From: Pectobacterium atrosepticum
GTDB taxonomy: Bacteria; Pseudomonadota; Gammaproteobacteria; Enterobacterales; Enterobacteriaceae
Length of the DNA stretch: 64,000 nucleotides
NCBI GenBank assembly: GCA_019056595.1
Contig: CP036163.1
Coordinates: forward strand, 868,001-932,000
Reading direction: 5' to 3'
Shown one piece after another: positions 12,755-21,872 of the stretch. Below the pieces are notes generated by a model that was given only the letters and a program-made list of their open reading frames with translations, did not search any database and was not told where the DNA came from. How positions within the stretch are numbered: position 1 is the stretch's first letter; each line of letters begins with the position of its first letter. The translations under genes and the position numbers were made by a program.

Positions 12755-13480
12755 TTAGCCGATCAGCGCCGTACGCTGCTCAAGTCGTTCGAAATGTACC
12801 GCTGGCCACATCCGTCCTTGGACGGCATCAATGTTCAACGGCTTTATTTTATTCAAAATCGCCAGGGTATCGATCTCCTTAGCGACGATACTAATCCCTG
12901 AATAGCTGTTTTTAATCGTCCGTAATAACGGCTCCATCATCAGCGTATTGGTCGGCCGCGATAAAAGTTGCCCGATAAACTGACGATCCAGCTTCACGCC
13001 GCGCACTAACCCATCGTGTAAAGGTTTAAGCGTGGTTTTTCCAGAACCAAAATTATCCAGCCATAAAGGAACGGATTGGCTCAAATTAAGCAGTGCTGCG
13101 TTTTCTTTTCCCTGCGATAGCTGTGGGAAAAGCTCATTAATTTCCAATAAAACAAAATTGAGGTGTTTGATTTCGCCGCGCAGTACGTCGGATTTAATTA
13201 ACATCTCTGTTATCTGACGCCCTACCTTGAGTACCAGTTGAATGTGGTTATCGATAAACCATGCCGATTTTTCTTTGATAAAAAGAAGCTGTTCATGAAT
13301 AAAATCATGTTGTTGTCGCGGGCTTAACTGCATAAGGAGAATATCGGCGGGCATGCTCAACTTACCCGCAAGACCATTAAAATGGCTTATCATTTCAACG
13401 GCAAGCAGTGTTCCATCCAACCTGAATATCGGCCAAAAAACGTAGTCACTGGTGTAATCAACAGCAAGATGGATGCGCAT
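12755..13480 (-). CDS. ydiV: Degenerate EAL-domain protein, YdiV-like
   Basis: 241 residues covering one EAL domain without GGDEF. Key catalytic positions have changed: DNFG replaces DDFG, the asparagine position reads VLKVGR, and the AEGVE motif reads AKEID. The first glutamate (VEMIS), the KLD lysine and the QG motif remain. Loss of these metal ligands predicts no cyclic-di-GMP hydrolysis. E. coli/Salmonella YdiV is also degenerate and binds FlhD to restrain flagellar genes; the location beside selO supports orthology. An anti-FlhDC role here is therefore inferred. Confidence 0.8.
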   Translation of the reverse strand: MRIHLAVDYTSDYVFWPIFRLDGTLLAVEMISHFNGLAGKLSMPADILLMQLSPRQQHDFIHEQLLFIKEKSAWFIDNHIQLVLKVGRQITEMLIKSDVLRGEIKHLNFVLLEINELFPQLSQGKENAALLNLSQSVPLWLDNFGSGKTTLKPLHDGLVRGVKLDRQFIGQLLSRPTNTLMMEPLLRTIKNSYSGISIVAKEIDTLAILNKIKPLNIDAVQGRMWPAVHFERLEQRTALIG

Positions 13481-13652
13481 GATCTTGTACTACACAGAAT
13501 AAATAATAATCACATTAAGTTATTATCATAGACGAATCTATAGCACTTACTCGTACTAAGCACGAAAAGCACTCTTCTGCCATAACGCCAGTTTATTCAG
13601 AGTCCGGCTTCGCTTAGAGTTGCGTCCACTTTACGTGGGTAAGATCATGATT

Positions 13653-13679
13653 CGGTTGCCCTCAGAACGAGGGCAACCG
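13653..13679 (-). terminator. Hairpin after gntT
   Basis: An 11-bp perfect stem, CGGTTGCCCTC (13653-13663) with GAGGGCAACCG (13669-13679), has a 5-base loop and lies 11 bases past the gntT stop. There is no clear U-tract on either strand. Confidence 0.6.
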
Positions 13680-13690
13680 GAAAGCAGGGT

Positions 13691-15025
13691 TTAAATCACC
13701 ATATTCAGCAGCAGACAGCCAATCAGGCCACACACCGCAATAATGGTTTCCAACGCAGACCAGGACTTCATGGTTTCGACAATAGTCAGGTTGAAATACT
13801 CTTTAAACAGCCAGAAACCCGGATCGTTCACGTGAGAGAAAATCACGCTGCCGGAACCCACAGCCAGCACCATCAGCTCAGGACTCACCCCAGTGATGGT
13901 CAGCAACGGCGCAACAATCCCGCCTGCGGTCATAGCCGCAACGGTCGCTGAACCCAGAGCCAGACGCAATGCCGCAGCAATCGCCCATCCCATCAGTAAC
14001 GGCGACAGCGTACTGCCCGCCATCAGCGTTTCGATATACTTCGCAACGCCACCGTCCACCAGAATTTGTTTGAATGCACCGCCACCACCGATAACCATCA
14101 ACATCATGGCGATGATCTTGATGGAATCGCTAACGGTATCCATTACCTGATCCATGCTACGACCGCGATTAAGCCCGAAGGTAAAGATCGCCACGATAAC
14201 GGAAATCAGGGTCGCCATAACCGGGTCGCCCAAAAACTCCGCGTAACCCAGCACTGGGTGGCCTTTTTGCAGCGTCATTTCTGCCACTGCACGGCCCGTC
14301 ATCAGAATAACCGGAATCAGGGTAGTGAATACGCTGATACCAAAGCTCGGCATCTCATGGTCGGCAAACACTTTTGGATTGTGCAATCCAGCAGGAATAG
14401 GTTTATCGATACTTTTCAGGAAACGCGCATAGACCGGCCCCGCCAAAATCACAGTAGGGATAGCAATCAGGGTTCCGTAAAGCAGGGTTTTACCCATATC
14501 GGCTTTGAACAGAATAGCGATAGCGGTCGGGCCCGGATGCGGAGGCAACAGCGCATGGGTTACCGATAACGCGGCAGCCATCGGCACACCGATAAACAGC
14601 AATGGAATTTGCGCCGCAGCTGCAATGGTAAACACCAGCGGCAGCAACAACACAAAGCCAACTTCATAAAACAGCGCAAAACCGACAGTAAAACCGGTTA
14701 AGACCACTGCCCACTGGATACGGTCCTTACCAAATTTATCGATAAGCGTTGTCGCAATACGCTGGGCGCCGCCGCAATCTGCCAGCAGTTTGCCCAACAT
14801 GGCGCCAAACCCCATGATCAGGGCCAGGCTGCCCAGCGTGCCGCCAACCCCATTTTTGATAGAAGTGATCACGCCATTGACGTTAAATCCCCCCTGAGTG
14901 GTGTAACCCAACGCCAAGCCGACGGCCAGCGACACCAGAATCAATGAAATGAACCCGTTCAATTTACAACGGATCATCAGCAGCAGCAGCAGGGCAACCC
15001 CAATTGCTACGATGATTAATGGCAT
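13691..15025 (-). CDS. gntT: Gluconate permease, GntP family
   Basis: Inner-membrane gluconate:H+ symporter of the GntP family, 444 residues, hydrophobic throughout with about 12-14 membrane segments. Family motifs include GFGAMLGKLLADCGGAQRIATTL near 75, SVTHALLPPHPGPTAIA near 155 and GSVIFSHVNDPGFWLFKEYF near 385. It is divergent from gntK, and the shared 296-base region carries a perfect CRP site and GntR operator repeats, so induction by gluconate and catabolite repression are expected. The exact paralogue name (gntT, gntU or gntP) is by context. Confidence 0.85.
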   Translation of the reverse strand: MPLIIVAIGVALLLLLMIRCKLNGFISLILVSLAVGLALGYTTQGGFNVNGVITSIKNGVGGTLGSLALIMGFGAMLGKLLADCGGAQRIATTLIDKFGKDRIQWAVVLTGFTVGFALFYEVGFVLLLPLVFTIAAAAQIPLLFIGVPMAAALSVTHALLPPHPGPTAIAILFKADMGKTLLYGTLIAIPTVILAGPVYARFLKSIDKPIPAGLHNPKVFADHEMPSFGISVFTTLIPVILMTGRAVAEMTLQKGHPVLGYAEFLGDPVMATLISVIVAIFTFGLNRGRSMDQVMDTVSDSIKIIAMMLMVIGGGGAFKQILVDGGVAKYIETLMAGSTLSPLLMGWAIAAALRLALGSATVAAMTAGGIVAPLLTITGVSPELMVLAVGSGSVIFSHVNDPGFWLFKEYFNLTIVETMKSWSALETIIAVCGLIGCLLLNMVI

Positions 15026-15117
15026 AATAATTCTCCGATATAGGAATCGTACAGATGCTGTCGCTATTCTAGTCAGATCTATAAAAGCTACGTTGACTTC
15101 AAGATAGCGTTCTTTTT

Positions 15118-15260
15118 GTTACCGGGTAGCGCTTGCTACCGAGCTTTGGGGGCCAAAGCCTGACATGCCGGAGTTGTACTTCACGCCCTCTATTATGCCA
15201 TCGGTAATTTGTGATTTTTGTCACACCCCTACTTGTTACCGGTATCATGATACCGGTAAC
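15118..15260. promoter_or_regulatory. Divergent gntT/gntK control region: GntR operators and CRP site
   Basis: A 26-bp perfect palindrome at 15235-15260 is made of GTTACCGGTATCA and its reverse complement, matching GntR operators. A second partial copy (GTTACCGGGTAGC, 15118-15130) with the inverted repeat GGTAGC-GCTT-GCTACC (15125-15140) lies on the gntT side. TGTGA-TTTTTG-TCACA at 15210-15225 is a perfect CRP site between them. Confidence 0.8.
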
Positions 15261-15321
15261 GTGATAAAATGCGAAACTACCAAGTAAGCTTAAATATTCA
15301 TTTTGAGATAGAGATCAAACT

Positions 15322-15849
15322 ATGGCTGGACAAAGCATCATCATCATGGGCGTATCTGGGTGTGGTAAATCCAGTGTGGGAGCCGCCATCGCGAACGCGC
15401 TGGGCGCTAAATTCATCGATGGCGACGATCTGCACCCGCGAGCCAACATTCAAAAAATGGCCAGCGGCCAGCCACTAGATGATAACGATCGTGCGCCGTG
15501 GCTTGAGCGTCTCAACGATGCCGCCTACAGCCTGCGCCACAAGAACGAAGTGGGCCTGATCGTCTGCTCTTCGTTAAAACGCCGTTACCGCGATCGCCTG
15601 CGTCAGGACAATCCAGAAATGCTGTTCCTTTATATGAAAGGCAGCTTTGACGTCATTCTGGAACGCCTCAAGGCACGCGCTGGGCATTTCATGCCAACCG
15701 ATCTGCTCAAAAGCCAATTCGAGGCGTTGGAAGAACCGGCCGCTAATGAAACTGACGTGGTCAGTATCGACATCGATGGCGACTTTGATGAAGTGGTTGC
15801 GCGTGGCCTGGCAGCATTGCGCAACGCGGGTGTTGTATCTCGCCGCTAA
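15322..15849 (+). CDS. gntK: Gluconokinase
   Basis: Phosphorylates gluconate to 6-phosphogluconate with ATP. The 175 residues match the usual length. The P-loop is GVSGCGKSSVG at about 9-19, followed by KFIDGDDLHPRANIQKMASGQPLDDNDRAPWL (about 34-65) and VCSSLKRRYRDRLR near 85, all typical of GntK. Its product feeds edd, encoded 1.8 kb away. It is convergent with gntR, with a 4-base gap. Confidence 0.93.
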   Translation: MAGQSIIIMGVSGCGKSSVGAAIANALGAKFIDGDDLHPRANIQKMASGQPLDDNDRAPWLERLNDAAYSLRHKNEVGLIVCSSLKRRYRDRLRQDNPEMLFLYMKGSFDVILERLKARAGHFMPTDLLKSQFEALEEPAANETDVVSIDIDGDFDEVVARGLAALRNAGVVSRR

Positions 15850-15853
15850 GGGT

Positions 15854-16849
15854 TCAAATACTGCCGCCGTGCAGGATAGTGAAGCCCAAGTCCAATCGTT
15901 GCGGGGTAACAACCTCCCCGCGTAACCGGGCCAGCAGCCTCTCTGCCGCCACCTGCCCCATTACTTCACGCGGCGTCAACACGCTGGCCAGTTTAGGTTC
16001 CATCGACTGGCCAATATCGTGTCCGTGAAAGCCGGCGATCGCCATTTGATCGGGGATGTGCAACCCTTGCCGTTGGCACTCGAAGGCGGCACCAATGGCG
16101 ATATCATCGTTGGTGCAAAACAGGCTGTCGGTTTCCGGATAACGCTCGAGCGCTTCTTTCATCAGTTCGCCGCCCAGGCTGTAAGACGAGGGACGATCGG
16201 TACTGACATCACGCGGCATCAGCCCGGCCTCACGCATCGCCTGTTCATACCCCTGCATTTTAATCAGAGTACGTTCATCCAAACGCGAGCCGAGATAAAC
16301 AGGAAAACGGTGTCCACGCGCCAGCAGTACCTGAGTCATCTGGTAGGCAGCTTCAAAATTGTTAAAACCCACGGCCAGATCGATACAGGGAGACTCGCTG
16401 TCCATGATTTCAATCACTGGAATGCCGGCCACTTCAATCATCTTGCGCGTGCGTTCCGTGTGCGAACGCTCAGAAAGGATCAGTCCATCGATGTTGTAGG
16501 AAAGCAGTGACGTCAAGCGCATCTCTTCACGCTCGGCGTGGTAGCCATAGTGCGCCAGCATCGTCTGGTAGCCATGCGCATCCGTCACGCGCTCAATGCC
16601 ACGCAATACTTCAGCAAACACCTGATTGGTCAATGAAGGAAGCAGAACGCCAATCGCTCGGCTAGTGGCATTCGATAAAATCTCTGGTGCCCGGTTGGGT
16701 ATGTACCCCAATTCATCCAGCGCAGCGGCAATCCTGTCGCGTAGCGTCGCCGATACCTTCTGCGGATCGCGTAGATAGCGGCTAATGGTCATTTTAGTGA
16801 CGCCTACACAGTTGGCCACATCTTGTAAACCTGGTCTTTTCTTCTTCAT
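15854..16849 (-). CDS. gntR: Gluconate operon repressor GntR (LacI family)
   Basis: 331 residues, the same length as E. coli GntR. The N-terminal helix-turn-helix reads LQDVANCVGVTKMTISRYLRDPQKVS (about 7-32). The effector domain includes ATSRAIGVLLPSLTNQVFAEVLRGIE and CTNDDIAIGAAFECQR, close to E. coli. The ATG at 16849 (MKKKRPGLQ) is chosen over the upstream TTG at 16855 because it gives the family's N terminus. The repeats at 15235-15260 and 17345-17357 are its probable operators, which would make gntT, gntK and edd one regulon. Confidence 0.92.
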   Translation of the reverse strand: MKKKRPGLQDVANCVGVTKMTISRYLRDPQKVSATLRDRIAAALDELGYIPNRAPEILSNATSRAIGVLLPSLTNQVFAEVLRGIERVTDAHGYQTMLAHYGYHAEREEMRLTSLLSYNIDGLILSERSHTERTRKMIEVAGIPVIEIMDSESPCIDLAVGFNNFEAAYQMTQVLLARGHRFPVYLGSRLDERTLIKMQGYEQAMREAGLMPRDVSTDRPSSYSLGGELMKEALERYPETDSLFCTNDDIAIGAAFECQRQGLHIPDQMAIAGFHGHDIGQSMEPKLASVLTPREVMGQVAAERLLARLRGEVVTPQRLDLGFTILHGGSI

Positions 16850-17276
16850 TTTCAATCAATTGAAATATTGTTGGCCGGTACTCTAGTGTAACAAAGAAAA
16901 CCAACGCTGTCTGTGAGCGAGGGTGACACGATGGCAACCCGTTCACTACCCGAACCAACATAACAATTAAATGATTAATAATGACAAAACAACCCTGCCC
17001 TTCCCCTTATTTTTCATTGAAAAAACGTCATAATTCCGAGCACATTGACATCCATAAAAAATATTCAACGCGGCGCTTTGGGAAAAAAAATTCCGCGACA
17101 CATTAGTTAACTTCTATTTTTCATTCTTTAACTTTAAATAATATAGCCCCATAAAAACGACATTAAAAACCCAAACTAATTTTTATTTTTTCCATTATTA
17201 TTTTAGATATTACTACCCATCACGATAAAGCCTGATATAGCACATTTTGCGCCTTTCCCACTAGCACACATCACAA
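16850..17276. other. AT-rich non-coding stretch between gntR and edd
   Basis: There is no plausible gene here. From about 16960 to 17220 the sequence is strikingly AT-rich, with many A- and T-runs in rough helical phase, which suggests curved DNA or nucleoid-protein binding. gntR must have its promoter in the first part. Confidence 0.5.
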
Positions 17277-17371
17277 CGTGATCTTCATCACAAAATAATT
17301 TTCATCTCAGCTGAATCGAGTAAAGCGTCATCATTAAACTCATTGTTACCGGTATCATTTGAGTATATAGT
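17277..17371 (+). promoter_or_regulatory. edd promoter with CRP site and GntR operator
   Basis: CGTGA-TCTTCA-TCACA (17277-17292) is a near-perfect CRP site. TTGTTA (17343-17348), a 17-base spacer and TATAGT (17366-17371) form a candidate promoter. GTTACCGGTATCA (17345-17357), identical to half of the gntK palindrome, overlaps its -35 region. This start would leave a leader of about 320 bases. Confidence 0.65.
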
Positions 17372-17699
17372 GGTCTCATCACCGTCAGGGCGTCCTGATA
17401 CATGGCCTATTGGAGAGAAAACTTAGCGGCAAAGATGAAAGTCTGAATCAAGTGAGGTCGCGATAAACCCTATTCGCGCCCTGAATACGCCCATACTGTT
17501 TTACGGTATATACACCGTATTAAAGGGCACTTTATTTATTGACGATCTCGTATCGTGCGTTTATTTGCACGAGAGCATTTCTCATCTTAAAAATAATAAA
17601 AACGCCCGCTAACCACAGTAGTCCGATTATTTCTTTCGACGTCATTGGCATCTAATTTTAATTAAGCAAAGCATCAATGTTAAACACATGGGGCATAGC

Positions 17700-19541
17700 A
17701 TGAATCCTATTGTTGCACGCGTCACCCAGAATATCCTGTCTCGTTCTCAGGCTGAACGTAGCCGTTATCTGGCACAGATTGCATTAGCCAAAAATAAAAC
17801 CGTACACCGCTCCGAGCTTGCCTGCGGCAATCTGGCGCACGGCTTTGCCGCTTGCTCGCCAGAAGATAAAGCCGATTTGAAGAACATGATCAAAAGCAAC
17901 ATCGGCATTATTACGTCCTATAACGACATGCTCTCTGCCCATCAACCTTACGAACGTTACCCAGAACTGATCAAAAAGGCGTTGCACGCCATCGGTGCCG
18001 TCGGCCAGGTAGCAGGCGGTGTACCCGCCATGTGCGACGGCGTGACACAGGGGCAAGATGGCATGGAGCTTTCACTGTTCAGCCGAGATCTGATCGCGAT
18101 GTCAGCGGCGATCGGGTTGTCACACAACATGTTTGATGGCGCGCTCTTTTTAGGCGTGTGCGACAAGATTGTCCCCGGGTTGTTTATTGCCGCCCTCTCT
18201 TTTGGCCACCTGCCTGCGGTTTTTGTGCCCGCAGGTCCGATGCGCACTGGCATTTCCAATAAAGAGAAAGTGCGTATCCGCCAACTGTATGCTGAAGGGA
18301 AAGTAGGCCGTGATGCGCTGCTGGAATCGGAGGCCAGCGCTTACCACGGTGCCGGTACCTGTACCTTTTACGGTACGGCCAATTCGAACCAGATGGTCAT
18401 GGAGATCATGGGGCTGCACCTGCCCGGATCCTCTTTTATCTACCCGGATATTCCGCTGCGTGATGTGTTAACTGAAGCTGCTGCACGTCAGGTCACTCGA
18501 ATGACGGAAAGTGCAGGAGATTATCTGCCTGTCGGCAAGTTGGTGGACGAAAAAGTGATCGTCAACGGTATTGTCGCACTGCTTGCAACCGGTGGCTCCA
18601 CTAACCACACCATGCATCTGGTGGCAATGGCGAAAGCGGCCGGTTTTACTGTCACCTGGGATGATTTTTCTGAACTGTCTGAAGTCGTGCCACTGCTGTG
18701 TCGCATCTACCCTAACGGCCCTGGCGACATCAACTATTTTCAAGCCGCAGGCGGCGTATCATTGTTGGTCCGGGAATTACTGCGCGGTGGCTTGCTGCAC
18801 GAAGATGTTCACACCGTGGCAGGTTTTGGCCTACACCGTTATACCCAGGAACCGTTCCTCGAAGAGGGTAAGTTGGTCTATCGCGAGGGTCCACAGGTAT
18901 CGCTGGATGCCGATGTGATTGCCCCGCTGGAAGCCCCGTTCGCCAAACACGGCGGCACCAAGGTGCTTTCCGGCAATCTGGGGCGCGCAGTGATGAAAAC
19001 CTCTGCTGTGCCGAGTGAAAGACAAACCATCGTAGCGCCCGCCGTGGTCTTCAACGATCAGAATGATGTCGATGCCGCCTTTAAAGCCGGTCGACTGGAC
19101 AACGATTGCGTCGTTGTCGTGCGTTATCAGGGACCGAGGGCGATAGGCATGCCGGAACTGCACAAACTAATGCCACCACTCGGCGTCTTGATGGACAGGG
19201 GCATCAACGTCGCGCTGGTGACGGATGGCCGCTTATCGGGCGCATCTGGCAAGGTGCCTGCGGCTATCCATGTCACACCGGAGGCTTACGTCGGAGGGTT
19301 GCTGGCAAAAGTCCAGGATGGCGATATGATCCGCGTTGACGGCATCAGCGGCGAAATCAGCCTGTTGGTCGATGAAACCGAACTGGCACAGCGCCATCCC
19401 GAACAACCGGATTTATCCGCATCCCACGTGGGTATGGGGCGAGAGTTGTTTACCGCATTACGCGAGAACATTACCGGTGCAGAACAGGGAGCCAGCGCGA
19501 TCCCCAACCGTTACGCACATTCGCCACAGGAATCTGCGTAA
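17700..19541 (+). CDS. edd: 6-phosphogluconate dehydratase (Entner-Doudoroff)
   Basis: Dehydrates 6-phosphogluconate to KDPG with a 4Fe-4S cluster. It is 613 residues long from the ATG at 17700 ([10 protein letters not shown]), preferred over 17688 because GGGG lies 6 bases upstream and the N terminus then matches E. coli Edd. IlvD/Edd motifs are clear: [35 protein letters not shown] with cluster cysteines, [26 protein letters not shown] and [14 protein letters not shown]. The partner aldolase eda, which follows edd directly in E. coli, is absent here; nlpC comes next on the other strand. Confidence 0.94.
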   Translation: MNPIVARVTQNILSRSQAERSRYLAQIALAKNKTVHRSELACGNLAHGFAACSPEDKADLKNMIKSNIGIITSYNDMLSAHQPYERYPELIKKALHAIGAVGQVAGGVPAMCDGVTQGQDGMELSLFSRDLIAMSAAIGLSHNMFDGALFLGVCDKIVPGLFIAALSFGHLPAVFVPAGPMRTGISNKEKVRIRQLYAEGKVGRDALLESEASAYHGAGTCTFYGTANSNQMVMEIMGLHLPGSSFIYPDIPLRDVLTEAAARQVTRMTESAGDYLPVGKLVDEKVIVNGIVALLATGGSTNHTMHLVAMAKAAGFTVTWDDFSELSEVVPLLCRIYPNGPGDINYFQAAGGVSLLVRELLRGGLLHEDVHTVAGFGLHRYTQEPFLEEGKLVYREGPQVSLDADVIAPLEAPFAKHGGTKVLSGNLGRAVMKTSAVPSERQTIVAPAVVFNDQNDVDAAFKAGRLDNDCVVVVRYQGPRAIGMPELHKLMPPLGVLMDRGINVALVTDGRLSGASGKVPAAIHVTPEAYVGGLLAKVQDGDMIRVDGISGEISLLVDETELAQRHPEQPDLSASHVGMGRELFTALRENITGAEQGASAIPNRYAHSPQESA

Positions 19542-19649
19542 TAGCGTTTTACGCACGTTTTAAGCACAAATAGACGTGCAAACCAGGATTGGTCGATGTC
19601 ATCGCGAATAACGGGACAACTTGCGTGTGATGCGTGACATCGGATGGAA

Positions 19650-20144
19650 TTAGATGCGGCGGGCCTGCCAGTAAGCCCGTTTCCAATAGACGTTATCCAG
19701 CGACGAACGGATGACGCCCTGACTGGTGGAAGCGTGAATAAACTGGTCGTCTTTATCGTAAATACCGACGTGCAGCCCGCTGCTGCCACTGCCCGTTTTG
19801 AAAAAGACCAAATCGCCCGGCAGCAGATTATCACGGTCAACGCGCTCACCCAGCTCGGTTTGTTCTTCCGTCGTGCGCGGCAACTGCATGCCAAACTTAT
19901 CGCGAAACGTCAGGTAGACGAAACCGGAACAATCGACGCCGTTACGATCCAGACCGCCATAGCGATAAGGCGTTCTGTACCATTGCCCCAGTTGATCGTT
20001 TAGCTGCACCATCACCATGATTGAATCGCTCAGACGCGCATTCGGCGGCGGGTTGTTATGCCGACTACTGCTACAGCCGACCAAAATCAGGCTGGCGAGG
20101 AGCAACCCATATCGTAGAACCAAACCAGGTCGTAGACGTATCAT
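19650..20144 (-). CDS. nlpC: NlpC lipoprotein, C40 peptidase family
   Basis: Predicted outer-membrane-attached cell-wall peptidase that cleaves within peptidoglycan stem peptides. The 164 residues start with a lipoprotein signal ending in the lipobox LVGC. The NlpC/P60 domain (about 50-164) has its catalytic cysteine in GVDCSGFVYL, its histidine in GLHVGIY and a third polar residue in FIHAST. In E. coli it follows btuD; here it is separated from btuD by a composite ERIC element, so its expression may have become independent. Confidence 0.92.
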   Translation of the reverse strand: MIRLRPGLVLRYGLLLASLILVGCSSSRHNNPPPNARLSDSIMVMVQLNDQLGQWYRTPYRYGGLDRNGVDCSGFVYLTFRDKFGMQLPRTTEEQTELGERVDRDNLLPGDLVFFKTGSGSSGLHVGIYDKDDQFIHASTSQGVIRSSLDNVYWKRAYWQARRI

Positions 20145-20205
20145 GCGCGATTACCATAAAAGCAGCCGAGGCCACAGGCTGACGGCGGCAGAGAAGAATG
20201 CCAAG

Positions 20206-20404
<199 letters not shown>

Positions 20405-20491
20405 GATTAATTTAGCGTTTAATCGGGGTGGCTGGCAAGTAAAGGCGATTTTTCCTATTTTCTGGCGACGCAGATTCTCTCGCGACAGCAA

Positions 20492-21268
20492 TTAGGCACT
20501 GCGAGTGGTGATCCAATTTCTGCCATCGACCACGTGCCGCTGAAACGCAACACCGAACACAGGAGATAACACCTCCGGCAGCATGACATCCTCCGTTTCA
20601 CCCTGTGCCACCAGAACGCCCGCCGACAGTAGCCACACGCGATCCGCATGGTGGGCGCTGTGGTTGAGATCGTGTGCGCAAACCACGACGGCAATCCCCA
20701 AGCGACAGAGTTCGCTCAGTAGCGAATCCAGTGCCACCTGCTGAGCCACATCCAGACTGCTGGTGGGTTCGTCCAGCAGCAGCAAACGCGCGTGCGGATT
20801 GGTCGTCGGCCAAATCTGCAATAACGCCGCCACCAGCCGAGCACGCTGCCACTCACCGCCTGACAACTGCGTAAGCGGGCGCGCCAGCTTATCGGTTAGC
20901 ATCAGGCGTTCCGCCAAGAAATGCACCACCTTTTCAACCGCGTATTCCTGAGCCAGCGGCGGTTGATGCCGTTGCCAATACTGAAACACTGGCATCAGTG
21001 CCAATGGCGGTTGCTGCTGTGCCAGATAGGCGCGCCGCACGGCTAGGTCCGCTGCCGTATACTGCGACAGCGGCGTGCCAGCCAGATAGACCTCGCCTTC
21101 ACCCGCCAATAAGCCAGCCGCTCTTGCCAGCAAGGTGCTCTTTCCTGCGCCGTTCGGGCCGATAATATGCAGTAGTTCACCGGGACGGCACTCTGCATTC
21201 GTTGGCGACAAACGCGGCAAGACACTAGCCTGCCGCAGTTGCAATACCGGGGAAGTCTGCTGCGTCAA
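20492..21268 (-). CDS. btuD: Vitamin B12 ABC transporter ATPase BtuD
   Basis: ATPase that powers cobalamin uptake through BtuC with the periplasmic BtuF. The 258 residues hold Walker [10 protein letters not shown] near 38, signature LSGGEWQR near 128, Walker B LLLLDEPTSSLD near 150 and switch VCAHDLNHS. The reading frame opens with TTG at 21268, the base next to the btuE stop (TAATTG), with no ATG or strong Shine-Dalgarno nearby; coupling to btuE translation is likely. E. coli BtuD is 249 residues, so a slightly later start is possible. Confidence 0.9.
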   Translation of the reverse strand: MTQQTSPVLQLRQASVLPRLSPTNAECRPGELLHIIGPNGAGKSTLLARAAGLLAGEGEVYLAGTPLSQYTAADLAVRRAYLAQQQPPLALMPVFQYWQRHQPPLAQEYAVEKVVHFLAERLMLTDKLARPLTQLSGGEWQRARLVAALLQIWPTTNPHARLLLLDEPTSSLDVAQQVALDSLLSELCRLGIAVVVCAHDLNHSAHHADRVWLLSAGVLVAQGETEDVMLPEVLSPVFGVAFQRHVVDGRNWITTRSA

Positions 21269-21820
21269 TTATTTTGCCAACGCCGCTTCTATCGCTTTGA
21301 CGATAGTGTCATGGTCAGGCGACATATCCGGAGCAAAGCGCTCAATCACGCGCCCTTCGCGATCGACCAGAAACTTCTCGAAGTTCCACAAAATATCTTC
21401 TGGATTCTTGGGCTTACGGCCTTTGTTTACCAAACGAGCAAAAAAATCACTCTTCCAGGTGCCGTTGGCCTCGGGTTGCTGGCGAATCAACAGCTGATAC
21501 AGCGGGTGGCGGTTCTCGCCATTCACTTCAATCTTGCTGAACATCGGGAACTGAACGCCAAACGTCCCACGGCAGAATTCTTGAATCTCTTCTTCTGAAC
21601 CCGGTTCTTGCCCCGCAAATTCATTTGATGGGAATCCCAGCACGACCAACCCTTTGTCACGATAGGTTTCGTAGAGTTTTTCCAACGCGTCGTATTGTTT
21701 AGTCAGGCCGCATTTCGATGCGACGTTGACAACTAAAGCAACCTGTCCTTTAAACGCTTCGAACGTTGTCGCTTTCCCGTCGATGATGGTCAGCGGAATA
21801 GCATAGATTTCAGTGCTCAT
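21269..21820 (-). CDS. btuE: Glutathione/thioredoxin peroxidase BtuE
   Basis: Non-essential peroxidase of the glutathione peroxidase family that reduces hydroperoxides; despite its name it is not needed for B12 uptake. It is 183 residues from the ATG at 21820 (MSTEIYAIPL), chosen because AGGA lies 9 bases upstream and this equals the E. coli length. The catalytic cysteine is in NVASKCGLTKQYDALE (about 35), followed by LGFPSNEFAGQEPG and WNFEKFLVDREGRV. It sits between btuC and btuD as in E. coli. Confidence 0.92.
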   Translation of the reverse strand: MSTEIYAIPLTIIDGKATTFEAFKGQVALVVNVASKCGLTKQYDALEKLYETYRDKGLVVLGFPSNEFAGQEPGSEEEIQEFCRGTFGVQFPMFSKIEVNGENRHPLYQLLIRQQPEANGTWKSDFFARLVNKGRKPKNPEDILWNFEKFLVDREGRVIERFAPDMSPDHDTIVKAIEAALAK

Positions 21821-21872
21821 CGTTTTGATCCTTTTGTTGGTAAAAATCAGCAGCGTCAGCAATATAGACGAG

